Below are positions 21,878 through 34,349 of a stretch of 64,000 nt of DNA, piece after piece (positions within the stretch are counted from its first letter, which is position 1; every line of letters begins with the position of its first letter). The stretch comes from Chinchilla lanigera (Eukaryota; Chordata; Mammalia; Rodentia; Chinchillidae). The position numbers and the translations under genes are program-made. Below the pieces are notes generated by a model. It searched no databases and was not told the origin of the DNA. It worked only from the letters and a program-made list of their open reading frames with translations. The stretch spans positions 4,646,091-4,710,090 of the forward strand of contig NW_004955470.1 in the NCBI RefSeq assembly GCF_000276665.1. Direction: 5' to 3'.

Positions 21878-23579
21878 TTCATCATTTTCTTTCTATTCAC
21901 AGAACTTCCCTTTATCCATTCCTTAAGAGAAGGTCTGCTAGTAACAAATTCTTTTAGTTTCTTTGTCTGGGAATGTCTTTATTTCTCTGACTTGGAAGAA
22001 TAACTTTGAAGTTTTCGGTGAATAGTTCTCTTCTTTTAGTACTTAGAAATATCATGCCACTTTCTTCAGGCCTCCAAAGCTTCTGATGAGAAAATCACAA
22101 TCGTTAGAATTGATTTTCCCATATTGGTAATGTGTCATTTTTCTTTGACTGCTGTCAAGATTTATTCCTGTCTTTTAGTTTTCAGAGGTTAGACTATAGT
22201 GTACCATGGTTAGATTTCTTTGGGTATATTCTCTTTGAATTTTATTCAGCTTCTTGAATCTGTTTCTTTTTCATCCTTTCTTTCTTTTAGTACTTTTTTT
22301 CAGCTTTACCTTCTTCTTCTTCTTCTTTTGATATTCCAATGACTTGAATATTAGACCTTTATGTTTTTCTTAATCCAGCATGTCTGTGAGGTTCTGTTCA
22401 TATTTTTCAATCTATTTTATCTTGGTTGTTTAGGTTGGGTGATTTCTATTCTGTCTTCAGATTTGCTCATTCTTTTGTCTCTTGAGTCCATTCATTGAGT
22501 TTTCATTCTTTTTTTTTTTTTGTTATTCTATTTTTGGTTGTCCTCATATTTCCATTTAGTTCTTCTATGTATCTTCTGGGTTTTTTAAAAACTGAAAGTT
22601 CCTATGTTTTTATTCATTTCAGGCATGTGTATACTTGTTTGATAATGTGTTTTGATGGTGATTGCTTTAAGATCCTTGTTGGATCCTTCTAACATGTGTG
22701 GTGCTTTTTCATTAAGTTTAAGAGCTTCCTGGCTTTCAGGATGATGTGATTTTTAAAAATTGAAGCAGACATTTGGGTATTTTATAATTTGACTCTGGAT
22801 CTGTCTTACTTCTGTGTTCCAGTCTGGTAGATAAAGGAAGGCATCCTCGTATAATTGCTTAGTGGGGATACAAGCTCAGGTTCTTCCCACAGCCCCTTTA
22901 ACATCTACAGGAAGAGGGGCTCCATGTTCAGGATGGCAGCTCAGACTTTCCAGGCCTCCAATGATACCACCCTGCCTGGAGCGGAGGGGTACGTTTTCAT
23001 TGCTCTCTGTATGGTCTTGACTGACACTGTGGATGGATGGTCGTGTTACCTCTGAGTGGTGGGGAAGGTCTTACTCTGACACCCGCCCAGTGAGAAAAGG
23101 AAAGGCTGCCTCATTAACCTGAAAACATATAAACCCATCATTAAGTGACTTCTGTATTTTCATCAGAAAAATCAATCATATTCATAAAACTTTGCATGTG
23201 ATATATCTAATATATAATTTCTCTGTGGTTACTTTACAGTGTTTTTATTCTTGTCTTTCAGCTATTGTGCTAGGTTTTATACTACAGTATGCTTTGGTTT
23301 GGTTTTCTCTGTATTTATACTGTACAGGATAAGCCAAACTTCTTGGATCTGTAAATTTGTTAAAGTAGAATTGTAGAAATTTTCAACTATTATTTCTTCT
23401 AATCTATATTTGTTTCCTACTTGTCCTGTCCTTTTCTCCTGAGACTCTACTTAGAGTTATGCTAAATATCCTGATGTTGAGCCACAGATAACTGAGACTT
23501 TGTTCTTTGGTATGAACATATATAAATTTGATCTTCAGATTGGGTAACTTCTCTTGGCGGATTTTTCATGGTTACTGAC

Positions 23580-23894
23580 TGCTATGGTTTAGATCTCAAA
23601 TGTCCCCCGAAAGCCTCACATGTGGAGGTGGGACTGTTTGGAAAAGGTGGGACACTGGAAGGATGACTTAGAGGGTGTATTCTTGACCCCAGCTCCACCA
23701 CCTTTCTTTTTTTCCTTGGCACCTAGGGTTGAACAGTTTTCCTTTGAAATTCTCTTCTTTTATGACCTTTTTTGCCTTGGAGCTGGGGACCACATACTGA
23801 ACCTATTGAAATTGTGAGCCAAAAATAACGTTCTCTCTCTTTAAATTGTGGATGTGAGATATTTTATTCAAGTGATGGGGAAGTGACTAATACA
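23580..23894 (+). mobile_element. ERVL-MaLR-like LTR (MT/MLT type)
   Basis: 315 bp, TGCTATGGTTTAG...GACTAATACA, with a perfect 5-bp duplication CTGAC at 23575-23579 and 23895-23899. Its 3' portion ('aattgtggatgtgagatatt') resembles the LTR at 59600-59866. Confidence 0.8.
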
Positions 23895-23946
23895 CTGACA
23901 CTTTGTCCTGGCACCTCTGATTTGCTATTAAGTCTGTAATATATTG

Positions 23947-24370
23947 TGTTTGTCTTAGTTCACTTTATATTGTTATAACACAATACTTGTATGGGATAGT
24001 TTATAAGGAAAAGAGGGCTATTTCATCACAGCTCCAAAGGTTCAAGAGCATGATGCCAGTAGTACTTGGCCTTGCTTGGAACCTATGATAGATGGTATCA
24101 CAGTGGTGAGAGTGCTGGTGGGAGTAGTGAGTTGCACATGGGGAGGAGGACATCAGGGAGGTGCCATGTTGGTTTGGAACAACCCATTCTCGTGGGGACT
24201 AAACCAGTCCCATGAGACCTGATTCACTGCCATAAAACAGCACAAGCTCATTCAGAGGGTAGAACCTCCATGACCCAATGACATTGGGATGGATTCACAT
24301 CATCAGTGTTCCCCTATCTCAATATTGTTACCTGGGGGAGTCAGACTCTGGTCACATGTAAGCCACAGCA
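23947..24370 (-). mobile_element. ERVL-MaLR LTR (antisense)
   Basis: Antisense MaLR phrases: 'ttagttcactttatattgtt', 'tagtttataaggaaaagagg', then 'gaacctccatgacccaatg'. The typical decayed LTR, with no internal genes. Confidence 0.65.
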
Positions 24371-24394
24371 GGACCTTTTGTTCTAAAATTTCCT

Positions 24395-26565
24395 TTTCAT
24401 AAAAACCAATAGCTTTCCCTCTAAAATCAGGAATGAGACAAGAATATCCATTATCACCACTCCTATTCAACATAGTACTCAAAGAGTACTATGAGTAGCC
24501 AGAGCAATCAGGCAAGACAAAGAAATGAAAGAGATAAATATAGGAAAGGAAGAAGTCCAAGTGTCATTATTTGCAGAAGACACGATCCTCTACATGGAAG
24601 ACCAAAAAAATTCCACCAAGACTCCTACAATTAATAATCAAATCCAGCAACGTAGCAGGATACAAAATCAACATACAAAAACCAGTAGTGTTTCTGCACA
24701 TTAATAATGAAGTCACCGAGAAAGAAATTAGGAAGACAATACCATTCATAGTAGCATCAAGAAAACTGAATACTTAGGAATTAACTAACCAAGGAAGTGA
24801 AAGAACACTATGGTGCAAATGTCCTCACTCTGACAAAACAATTGAAAGGGATGTTAGAAAATGGGAACATATCCATGTGCCGGGATAGGCAGGACCACTA
24901 TAGTGAAAATGGCCATACTTCCAAAACTGATACATAGGTTTAATGCAATCCCAATCAAAACAGTAGTCCTCACAGATCTAGAGCAAATGATCCTAAAATT
25001 CACATGGAACTAGAGAGACCCAGAATAGTAAAAGCAATCCTGTGGAACAAGAGCAAAGAAGGAGGGAATCACAATCTTGGATTTTACTACAAAGCTACAG
25101 TGATAAACAAACAAACAAACAAATCTGCATGGTTCTGGCACAAAAGCAGACATGTGGATCAATGGAGCAAAAGAGAGGATGCAGAAACAACCCCAAATAC
25201 ATTCAGCCACTTGAATTTGACAAAGGGGCCAAAAGCATACACTGGAGGAAACATAGCCTTTTAAATAAATGGTGCTGGGAAAATTAGATATCCACATGCA
25301 GAAGGTGGATCCAGACCCATGTATCTCACCATCTACTAAGCTAAAATAAAAATGGATCAAACATCTAAATCTTAAGAAACATTTAATCTGCTGGAAGATA
25401 AAATAGGTTAAAAAAATCCTCTTGTAGACATAGGCGCGGGCAAGGACTTTCTGAACAGAACCCCAATACCACAAGCAATAATACCGAAAGTCAACAAATA
25501 GAAGTGTAAAAACTAAAAAGCTTCTGCACATTGAACAAGGTGAAGAGACAACCTACAGAGTGGGAAAAAAATTTTCCAACGATCCCTCAGGTAGAGGCCT
25601 AACTTCTAGAATATATAAAGCACTCAAAAAATTAAGAACCAATTAAAAAGATCCAATTAAAAAGACAGGCAGACAAAATTAATAAGACACTTCTCAGAAG
25701 TAGTATAGATGGGCAATAAATACATGAAATAATGTTCAACATCACTGAACATTAGAGAAAACAAATTAAAACAACACTGATTCCATCTTACTGTAGAAAG
25801 AATGACTATTGTCAAGAAATCAAATCATAATAAATGTTGGCAAGGCCATGGGGATAAAGGAATCCTACATTGCTGGTAGGAATGTAAACTAGTACCACCA
25901 CTATGGAGATCAGTATGGAGATTCCTCCAAAAAACTAAAAATAGAAATTCCATTTGATCTAGCTATTATCCTTGTAGGTGTTTAGAGTTAAAGTCATATT
26001 GTAGTGATACATTCCTATCCATGTTTATAGCAGTGCAATCCATAATAGCTAGATATTGGGAACAGCCTACATGCCCATCAACAGATGAAGGATAAAGGAA
26101 ATGTACTACTTAAACACAAGGGAGTACTACTTTTTCCATAAAGAAAGATAAACTTGAGGCATTTTTATGTAAATGGAAACACCTTGAGATCATAATGTTA
26201 ACTGAAATAAATCAGACACATAAGCTTCAATATTGTGTGGTTTCTCTTATATGAGAAACCCAAAATACAAATAAAGAGAAAAAGAAAAGCTAGGTAATAG
26301 GAAGTAGGGAGGTCTTTTTCAAAGGGGGAGTGGAACAAGAGATGGAGGAAGTGGGAGGGCGGGAAAGGAAAAGACAACTGAAGAAAAAGTGTAAATAGAG
26401 CTTTTGCCAATGGGAAGGGGAACAAGAGTCGGAGGGAACAGAGGGAGGGGAGGGGGAGAGGACAGAAAAGAATTAAGATGTGTTATGCACACGTACAAAC
26501 TCCCCATGGTAATCATTATATCCTGCAAATATGCGCTTGTTAGAAAATTTTTAAAACGGACTAGA
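24395..26565 (+). mobile_element. L1 3' half (ORF2 RT to 3' UTR), sense
   Basis: Sense-orientation L1: RT-domain remnants near 24430-24780 (frames at 24571-24777), C-terminal ORF2 near 25004-25290, and a purine-rich 3' UTR (26290-26470) ending near 'gttagaaaatttttaaaacg'. Multiple stops and frameshifts. No clear poly(A) tail. 5'-truncated at the upstream LTR. Confidence 0.8.
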
Positions 26566-27420
26566 ATGCAGAAATAAACAAATAAGTAAAATTTGCTTTT
26601 CTTGCTTTCAGTTCCTCTGCTAAGATTTCCATTTGTTCACCTATGATCATATTTTTCTTTCCTTCAGCATATTTATAAGGGTTACAACATAAATATTTAT
26701 GACATGTGCATATGTAAGAATATAATGTAAATGTATTTGAGGCTCCCTTCTGCTAATTCTAATGTCTGATTTATCTCAGGGCAGTTTTATTGACTGCTCT
26801 TCCTTTTGGCTCCTGGGGCAGTTTCTTTGTATGTCTGATAATTTTTTATTTTATTTTGGGACAGTGTGGATTGTTGTAAAAGGTTTGGGTTATGTTAACT
26901 CTTAGGAGAGTTATTTTTAAAAAATTGATATTTAAGATAACTTTAAGATATAATTCAAATACCATTCATCCATTTAAAGTGTTAAGTAGTTATAATTAAA
27001 TAGTTTAAACAATGACATAGTTTTTAGCATATGTGCCTAGATATGTTCAACCACAGTCAGCATTAACCTATTTTTTTTTTAACTTCAAAAAAAACCCACC
27101 TCATACTCCTTAGCTCTCTACCCTCTCACCACCCATCTCTACCTCTAAGCTTTAAGTGATGTACTTTCAATCTGCATAAATTTGTTTGAATTAGATGTTT
27201 CATATAAAAGGATTCACAGTATATGGTCTTTTGTGATTGGCTTCTTTCATTTAGCATAATTTATTTAAGGTTCATTAATGTATTCACATTGCCGTTGTTT
27301 TATTCCTTTTAATGGCCATATAATATTTCATTATATGGATATACCATAGTTTGTTTATTCATTGATCACTTGATAGATAGCTGGTTTGTATTCTAGCAGA
27401 CATCTCACCTGGCTGAACCC
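26566..27420 (-). repeat. Old L1M relic (antisense)
   Basis: Antisense L1M text, most clearly 27190-27400 ('cattatatggatataccata', 'gtttgtttattcattgatca'). Confidence 0.6.
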
Positions 27421-28417
27421 AAAGTTTAAATTCTCTCTCTCCCACTGAGTAAATACAAATCTCACTAGTCAGTGTCTTCCTTTTGAGGATGAAGGCTACC
27501 CCAGCTTCTGGCTGTTCACGATTGCTCTCTAATGCCTTCAAATGGCTATTTCTACACTTTATCCAGCATTTATCATTGAATAAAGGTTAGCCAGTAAAAT
27601 CTACCCTACTGCAATCAGCTGCCAAACTCACAATGTTGCTGCATTTCAACTCTCAGTACAGCTTATTAGGCTTTCTGTAGACTTAGCTCCTCCAGCCCTC
27701 AAGAAAGAGCCCCTCTCTGAGTCCAGGTAAATGTTTCTGATGATGTGAAGTTCCTTTATCCACATGCAGGAATTGAAACTTTGGAAGTAGGTTTTAGACT
27801 TTGACAGGTCTGTCGAGTGAGGTTATTGCTGATAGAATTCAAGTACACATTCTTTATTCTTTACTATGGTGAGAATTAGACTTTGAAACTTGTAAATTTT
27901 ATTATCCCTTATATTTGGGACCAAGCCTGGCCAGGGAGATGATAAAATTCAGCCTTGACTTTTCTGCCTTTCCAGAGTAGGTTGTTAATCTGCCTTTCTG
28001 GAAAGGAAATGTAACATCAAGACTACCACCTTTGGGAGTGAACAGCAATAATACTAAGGACAGTAACAAACACAACAAAACCAGCACCAGCAGGATCAGG
28101 ATGGCTCAGTGGAGCTTTCCTCTTCCTTGTCCCGCCAAGTCCTTGTTAGTCCTTCTGACCGCTGCGGCCTCCTGGCAGTTCCATGAAGAAGTAGGAATAT
28201 GTTTCAGACAACACTGTATTCCCATCCTGTAAGCCCTGCACCTAGTGCACTGTGAGTGCTCAACAAAAAGGAGTGCAATGGGTGTTTGCACAGATGAGCT
28301 TAATTTAATGAGAAGAAAATCTTGTGTTTCTCGCTTGTGTTAGGCTATCCTGAATCTACTACTTGCCCGCTTCATTTTACCCATTTAGTCTTATACCTCC
28401 ACTGGAGTTGAATTTTT
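27421..28417. other. Intron 2, no recognisable feature
   Basis: No exon matching VWA3B and no clear repeat apart from possible continued LINE decay. Confidence 0.4.
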
Positions 28418-28430
28418 AAAGTTCTGAAAG

Positions 28431-28688
28431 AGGAATAAACTGCTCAAAAGGAAAAGGGAAACAGGCAGGGGGAGGGGAAAGAAAGGAAGGGAAAGAAAAA
28501 ATGAGAAAAGAAGGACAGAGTAAAAACCGAGCTTTGTAAATGGGGAGGGGAAGGGGATTTGAAAAGAAGAGATGGGAATGGGGAAAAAAGGGGGAACAAT
28601 ATATAGCATATACAGGTACAAATTCCCTATAATGGATGTGGTCATTCTATATACCTAAATTGTGCCAATAAACTTACATTAAAAAAAG
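28431..28688 (+). mobile_element. L1 3' UTR insertion with target-site duplication
   Basis: Purine-rich L1 3' UTR related to 26290-26560, ending in an A-rich tail. Flanked by a perfect 13-bp duplication, 'aaagttctgaaag', at 28418-28430 and 28689-28701. A severely 5'-truncated but clean L1 insertion. Confidence 0.9.
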
Positions 28689-29015
28689 AAAGTTCTGAAA
28701 GACAAGTGCAAGTCTTGAATAAAGTTTTCATGAATTAAACACAATTTCTGTGTTGTTCTTTTGACCTCTGCTTTAGTCATTCTGCTCAAAAGAAGCAGGA
28801 AATGAACTCTGTTCTTCCTTTTTATTCATTCATGCACGAAACGATTCCATGTCATAAAGTTACATTTATCACAGCACTTAGAAATGCTTCATGATTTATT
28901 ACAGAATACAAAGCAGCACTGGGGTTTGAATGGTGTCAGAAAAATTATTTCAGAACAGAAAATAAGAAGCTTTGATAATAGCCCATCTTGGTTGTTTGTC
29001 TTCATAAAAATGCAG

Positions 29016-29110
29016 ATTATGTGACTTCTCTGGGGAGACCTGTGGCTTCTCGGTACGCTGATGGCCTCTTCCCACAGTTCTACGGAGCAGAAGATGGCCG
29101 AGTATACAAC
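29016..29110 (+). CDS. VWA3B: VWA3B coding exon 2
   Basis: A 95-bp exon too short for most ORF scans. Acceptor 'aaaaatgcag' precedes 29016; donor GTAAGT follows 29110. It enters in phase 1 (completing Asp66) and leaves in phase 0. It encodes YVTSLGRPVASRYADGLFPQ and then FYGAEDGRVYN (residues 67-97), which match the human VWA3B segment between the first coding exon and the VWA-like region. Intron before: 9732 bp; after: 2012 bp. Reading phase agrees exactly with both neighbours, which makes a chance match very unlikely. Confidence 0.92.
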
Positions 29111-29629
29111 GTAAGTGAGGTCCCTCGATGCGCTGGTCCTGGGACACGATGCTGAGGCCGGTGGCAGGTCACAGAGGCAGGGAGGTTCGGGCTGAAGGTT
29201 TTCTTTGGGCAGTGGTAGAGTGATGAAAGCCATGGCCAAGGAATTGGCCAAAGATGCCTTTGACCTGTAAAAGATTATTGCAGAATGCTCTTGACTAGAG
29301 ATGAAAGCTTTTGCATACCAGAACTTTTGTTTTGCCTCACAAATAAGGGGGGGGGCAGGAAAATGCAGGAATCTCTGAAATCAGATGAAAGCCAGGCCAA
29401 AGCTACCATGACCTGACAGAAGCAAGTGGAAGAGGAGCGTGTGAGCACATCTGCCTGGAGACCTCTGCTCCCAGCAATTCAACATGCGGATCTTGTGCCC
29501 AACGCATATCAGGCCCTGTCCCACGACATGGAGCTCACAGTCCATTGGAAACTCGTGTCCCATTGTATCCATATGTAATTATTCATGTCAAGACACATGC
29601 ATGGACCACCAGACCCCTGCTTCCTAATA

Positions 29630-29970
29630 CAGTCATCCCTTGGTGTCCACAGGCAGTTGGTTCCAGGACCCCCATCAGATACCAAAGTCTACAAATGCTT
29701 TCGTCCTTCATACATATGACATGGTGTAGTATTTGCAGATAACTTATGCATATCCTCTTGTGTACTTTGAATCATCCTTACATTACTTGTAATACTTCAT
29801 TCAACGCAAATGCTATGTAAATAGTTGTAACCCTATATTGTCTAGGGAATGGTGACAAGAAAAAGTCTGTCTGTATTCAACATAGAAGCAATTTGCTTTT
29901 GAATGTCTTCCATCCCAGATTGGTTGAATCTTGAGGATGCTGAGCCCGTGGGTATGGAGGGCTGACTGTG
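29630..29970 (+). mobile_element. Tigger/MER2-like DNA transposon
   Basis: About 340 bp starting 'cagtcatcccttggtgtcca' and ending 'ggtatggagggctgactgtg'; the ends are inverted repeats and lie next to a TA on the left. Internal text ('gctatgtaaatagttgtaac') is characteristic. Non-autonomous, no transposase. Confidence 0.85.
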
Positions 29971-31122
29971 TTTTTAAAAATCTAAACTATTTTCTAAACT
30001 AAGCCTGACACTAAGTGAGAATCTCTGTGGAATCTTGAGTTTGGTGTGCTAAATCCATCTTTTACTGAACCTCATTTAAAATCCCTACCTAGTTATTAAA
30101 AATGTCTATCTCTCTGCCACCGAAGTCCACCTCACACCCCTGGGGGCGTCCCATGGGCCGCCTGTGTGTGGCACAGGCTGTGGAAGCCGGTGAGGGAGTC
30201 AGGAATCCTGCCTTAAGGGCCCTGAGTAGCAGCAGACAAGCTGTGCAGTGAGCTTGGGAGAGACATGGAGAGGGACAGGGGAAGGAGGTTAAAGCAACGA
30301 GGCATGAAAACGTGGAACTGCACAGAGCGTTCAGAAAGCACATCCCTTAACAGTTTGGTTATGTGAGGGTTTCTGGGAATTGTTAGCATTAATTTAAAAT
30401 GTACCAGATCTTCTTTTAAAATTTGACTCATTACATAATTTTTTCTCTTTTTTTTCACATCTTCTACTTCCCTACACCCTGAGCAACTTTGCACCCCTGT
30501 GCCTGACTTTTGCGAAGGATGATTTATTTATGCATGGGAGAAATTGCCTACAAGTCTTTGCCACCTTCTGAGGGTCACTAAGAATGGGTGACCCAGACAC
30601 AGGGAGGCGTGGTCTGCGAGACAGAGGACACAGGGACAAAGGTTATGAACAGGAGGATGAGTAACTGGGCTGGCATCCCTTAAAGAAAGGTGGGAAGGCC
30701 TGCTGGCATGTTTAGAAACATTTTCAGAAACATTTTGGTATGTCTTACTTAGGGAAACTTTGTAGTGAGACTCCTTTTTTATCTACCTTTGCTGGTCTCT
30801 CACTTTCCCTATTTAAGTTCTTAAAAGTGCCCCTAGGTATTTTCTGATTAGCTGTAAAGATAAAAATGTGATCTAGAAACATTAAAGAGAAAAAAAAAAA
30901 GAGGGCTGTATTTTGAATAGATCACAGCCCCTCTCCTGTAGGGAACCAGCCAAAGGTTTTTCAGCTGTAAAACTAGAGCCCTTCCTGCTGGGTCCTGCGG
31001 GGTTGGAGGGCCGGGTACAGAACTGTTCTCCATGCACAGTTCTTGATGGTGACTCTGTGGTTCCGCTGACTTCCTTTGGGGTCATCTCTTTGTTTTTGTT
31101 TTTGACTGTTGTTTCCCTTAAG
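29971..31122. other. Intron between coding exons 2 and 3
   Basis: No repeat or exon recognised apart from an A-rich run near 30888. The open frame beginning at 30913 runs from intron into exon 3 and is not a separate gene. Confidence 0.5.
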
Positions 31123-31373
31123 CTGACAGCTAAAGCAGAACTGATTTATCAGCTGGTGGAACGCTTAGCACAAGCTGTGAAGAGTTACGAGCGGCGGATG
31201 GACTGGCTCACCAGCAGAAGCCGGCAGATTTTTGGCACCATCTTGGAACAGTGTGTCGCCATAGTGCTAGACTGGGACGACGTGCTGGAGCGGGAGCTCG
31301 ATCTATGCCAAGACGCTCTGACAATGGTCCTCCAGGAGCAGGTGGCCCACGTAACCAAGTTCAATATCGTATG
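31123..31373 (+). CDS. VWA3B: VWA3B coding exon 3 (start of VWA-like domain)
   Basis: 251 bp, acceptor 'gtttcccttaag', donor TATG|GTGAGT. It encodes residues 98-180 and two bases of Trp181. The first half is a helical, charged segment (LTAKAELIYQLVERLAQAVK, then YERRMDWLTSRSRQIFG). It is followed by CVAIVLD (141-147), the first beta strand of a von Willebrand A-like fold. A classical MIDAS has D-x-S-x-S here; this protein has D147-W-D-D-V, so the metal-site serines are missing, as in human VWA3B to my recollection. DLCQDALTMVLQEQ fits the following helix. The domain is probably a protein-binding scaffold without normal metal coordination (inference). Confidence 0.95.
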
Positions 31374-32966
31374 GTGAGTTCCCAGAGGAAGCACTTATCT
31401 CAGTGAAATTTCATAGCAACTCACGCGTACTTGGAGTTAAGTAGCATCACTAACACAGCGCTATGGTGAGAGAGGTGGTATTAGAATTTTCCAGAATGTA
31501 CAGTTTGAACAGAAAGCCCACAATGAATAAATCTTAGGAAATTTTTTATCTGTTTTGCAGAGGGCATCTTAGTTTTCACAGTACCAGTTTTAGAAACATA
31601 CTTTTTCTTCAATCTCTGGGAAGGTCAAAATATGAGAATATGAATTATATATTTATATTCAGTATATATTTAAGACCATAAATCTCTTTACTTGTTTTAG
31701 ATTTTAACTTGGAGAATGAATTCAAAGGCCACAGATTTTACTGTTTTCCCAGACTGAATTTACAACTCAAGTTGACCCGTTCTGTGAGCTGACCCCTTTA
31801 ATCAGACCAACAGGTGTCTGCCTTTATAGACTTTCTCATATTTCAGAGTTCACAAATCAATTATTTATGGATTCTTGGATTCTCGAGAATCCGGACTTCC
31901 CTGCTGGCTGCTCATCTAGAACAGGGAACAGTGGTTTACACCTCCCTGAGAAGAAACATCTGGGGTGGGGAGGCAACCTAAGTGAGTTTTTCCTTTTTAA
32001 ATAAACTACTTTCAGCTTAGTAGAAGGCTGCTTTGGAGATGATGGCTTATTGTCCTCCCCTCCAGATGCCTATTTCTGTCACAGGAATATTAGGTACATT
32101 ATTAGGTATAATGTTAGGTATATTGGTGAAGGAGGTAAGTGTTAAAGTCTGCACAGCCTTTTCTTACCTTCCTGGAATGTTTACTGTGGCACACAGATTG
32201 CCCTGCTAGATTTCTCTATCCAACAAACCCCATGAGCGAATATGGTGGGAGCCAGCTCTACCTGTAAAGGTGGGCGAGGAGGGACGTCAGACTAATTTAT
32301 TTGCAATTATAAACACAGATAAATTCAAATGGCTCCTGTCCTTGAAGCTTCCATCAATCATTTCTAAGCCCCAACTAAATAATTTGACTACATTTGCTCC
32401 GGATTTATGAATGAACACTGCTAAACTCAAAGCAATACCATTGTTTTTAATCCCCCAAAAGGAACTGATGGAAATCTTTCATTGCAGAAAAAGCAATGTC
32501 TTAAAACAATGAGAAATAAAAATGTACAGCAGTAAAATTGTTCCCAGCTTGCAAAATTTGAGTACTGTGAATTCTTATAAAGTTGCTATTTATAGAAGAC
32601 CATTTAAGGTAAAACTGCCTCCTTATGAAAATGACTTCTGTTGGTATTTCTAAAGCACTTGTTAATGTTTAAGGTTTTTAGTTCTCATGTAAACATCATT
32701 TTTTCTAGTCAGCTTAGAGAAGACAGTGGTGCTTGGGAGTGACGCTGTGCATACAGAAAGCACATTTTTCTTAATAGGTCAGATCTCTCTTATGCAGCTC
32801 ACATTTTGTTAGTAACTTTCTGAGAACTGGGAGCTGTGATTGCTGTGCTCCGCTCTTTGCTGACGATGTCAGGCAGCGTGCTGCCCCTGGCCCTGAGCAT
32901 GAGGGCTGACACTGCTGCAGTAGCATCGATCACTGCCTGGTGACCACTCCATGTGATTCCTTTCAG
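31374..32966. other. Intron between coding exons 3 and 4
   Basis: 1593 bp with no recognised repeat or exon. Confidence 0.55.
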
Positions 32967-33129
32967 GGTTTCCCAAGCGCCTGTGAAATGGCAGGAGCAT
33001 GCCACGCCTGTGACCCCGCAATCCATAGCTGCTGCCATCAGTTGGGTTGAAAATCTGACTCTTGAGCCTCTGACTGTGAGTGGGGTTAGCCGCTTGGATG
33101 CCCTGCTGGAAGCTGGGAAAGACAAAACT
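32967..33129 (+). CDS. VWA3B: VWA3B coding exon 4
   Basis: 163 bp, acceptor 'gattcctttcag', donor ACT|GTAAGT. The first base completes Trp181; 54 codons follow (182-235) and the exon ends in phase 0. It encodes VSQAPVKWQEHATPVTPQSI, AAAISWVENLTLEPLTVSGV and SRLDALLEAGKDKT. This matches human VWA3B and corresponds to the middle of a VWA fold, where SGVSRLDALLEA is the helix that in canonical domains carries the third metal-site loop. Both introns around it have consensus sites. No frame damage. Confidence 0.95.
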
Positions 33130-34290
33130 GTAAGTGTCACCCATGGCTGGCCCGGGCCACCAAGGTGGCTTCAGACGTGACCCTGCACATTCAGTGTCTC
33201 CGTGTTGCTTTTTGGCTGACTTTGGCACTAAGGAGCCCCATAAGCTGTAATCCTATTTGCCACTGGATTTGCAAATGGATTCCAGACCCTATGTAGGGGT
33301 CAAAATAGTGCTCTGGGGGTCGCAGAACTGGACCAGTCAAAATGAGGCTCCCAAATTCCCATCCCCTGAGCCCAGCTAGGTTTTCGTTGGAGTGACTGTG
33401 GCCAGCGGCAGATCCCTGCCATAGCCAGTGCCAAGAGAGCTGAGTACCACTCACACCTGCCGAGCATCGAGGAAGCAGGAGTTCAGGCCATCGCCGTGCA
33501 TCTCTAACACATCACTTCCACCCATGATCCTCCTGCCAGTTAGAGAAACCGTCTTCTCTTATGGGGAGCAGAGAGAGGCTAGGAGATTCCTCTTAGAACC
33601 TGGAGGATGAGGAAATAGGGCTTCCCCAGCATCCACAGTCTGACTCTCCCAGTCCCTCTTTAGAGCTAGATCTATCATGTGCTTTCCAAGGTAAGATGTA
33701 CCCAAGCTGCGGAGCCCACCCTCTTTCAAATGCTAGTGCACTGATGTATACATTTTGAAAATGACCTTTTGGAAATACAGGTTTACTTGGAAGAACCCAA
33801 TAAATACTGTACGCTTTTGTGAATGGCACTGGCTCTGGGACCCTTGAGGGCAGTGGCAGGCTGGTGAGGAAGTGCTGTGGGCAGGAGGAGTCCCACCGCC
33901 TGCCTCTGCTTCCCAGGTTGGCGGGGGCAGCTTGCCTTTGGGATGCACAGAAGCACTACCTGCTTCCTCCACTCTGGAAGTCCGGGGTTTCGAGCTTTAC
34001 CCAGCTGCATTCAGAGGCCTTTCTTGGGCAAAGGGCTGTGTGCTTGCACCTAGAAAGGTTGTTCACTGGCCTGTGTTTATCAGCACCAAGTAGGATGATT
34101 TGAAATTGGAAACACATTGTTTTTTCTCACAAAAGCCAGAGGAACAAATGTTTTCTATTAAGGAAGAACCAAATACAAGCTACTTTGTTCTTTGGCCCTT
34201 CAAGTTTGTTTCAACATCTGTAAAATTCCAAGTGTCTGGATACCTTAATAAGCATTCAAGAAATGGAACTTTTCCCAGGCTCTGGATGTG
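33130..34290. other. Intron after coding exon 4, no recognisable feature
   Basis: Several overlapping short frames on both strands, none with splice or domain support. Confidence 0.4.
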
Positions 34291-34294
34291 TGCC

Positions 34295-34296
34295 TG

Positions 34297-34329
<33 letters not shown>

Positions 34330-34346
34330 GTGTGTGTGTGTGTGTG
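34295..34346. repeat. (TG)n/(TGTGCG)n microsatellite
   Basis: 52 bp of strictly alternating pyrimidine-purine sequence with CG-containing units. It may adopt Z-DNA. Confidence 0.95.
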
Positions 34347-34349
34347 AAT

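Larger units (their letters stand above)
19340..23580 (-). repeat. Large antisense L1M tract with nested insertions
   Basis: T-rich + strand sequence reads as antisense ancient L1, especially 20215-21460 ('ggtgctataaatttccctct', 'gtcaattaggttctgttcat', 'tttaggattgctatgtcgtt') and 22000-22500. Nested within are a U2 fragment (19532-19566), an ERVK-type LTR (19874-20210), a B4 SINE (20463-20642) and a B1 SINE (21734-21877). All reading frames are broken. It occupies the intron after the first coding exon. Confidence 0.7.

Noticed and set aside
25010..25531. 173-codon minus frame
   Set aside because: It is the antisense of L1 ORF2 sequence.
30913..31122. Upstream extension of the coding exon-3 frame
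   Set aside because: Exon 2 joins in phase at 31123 and the preceding residues are intronic.
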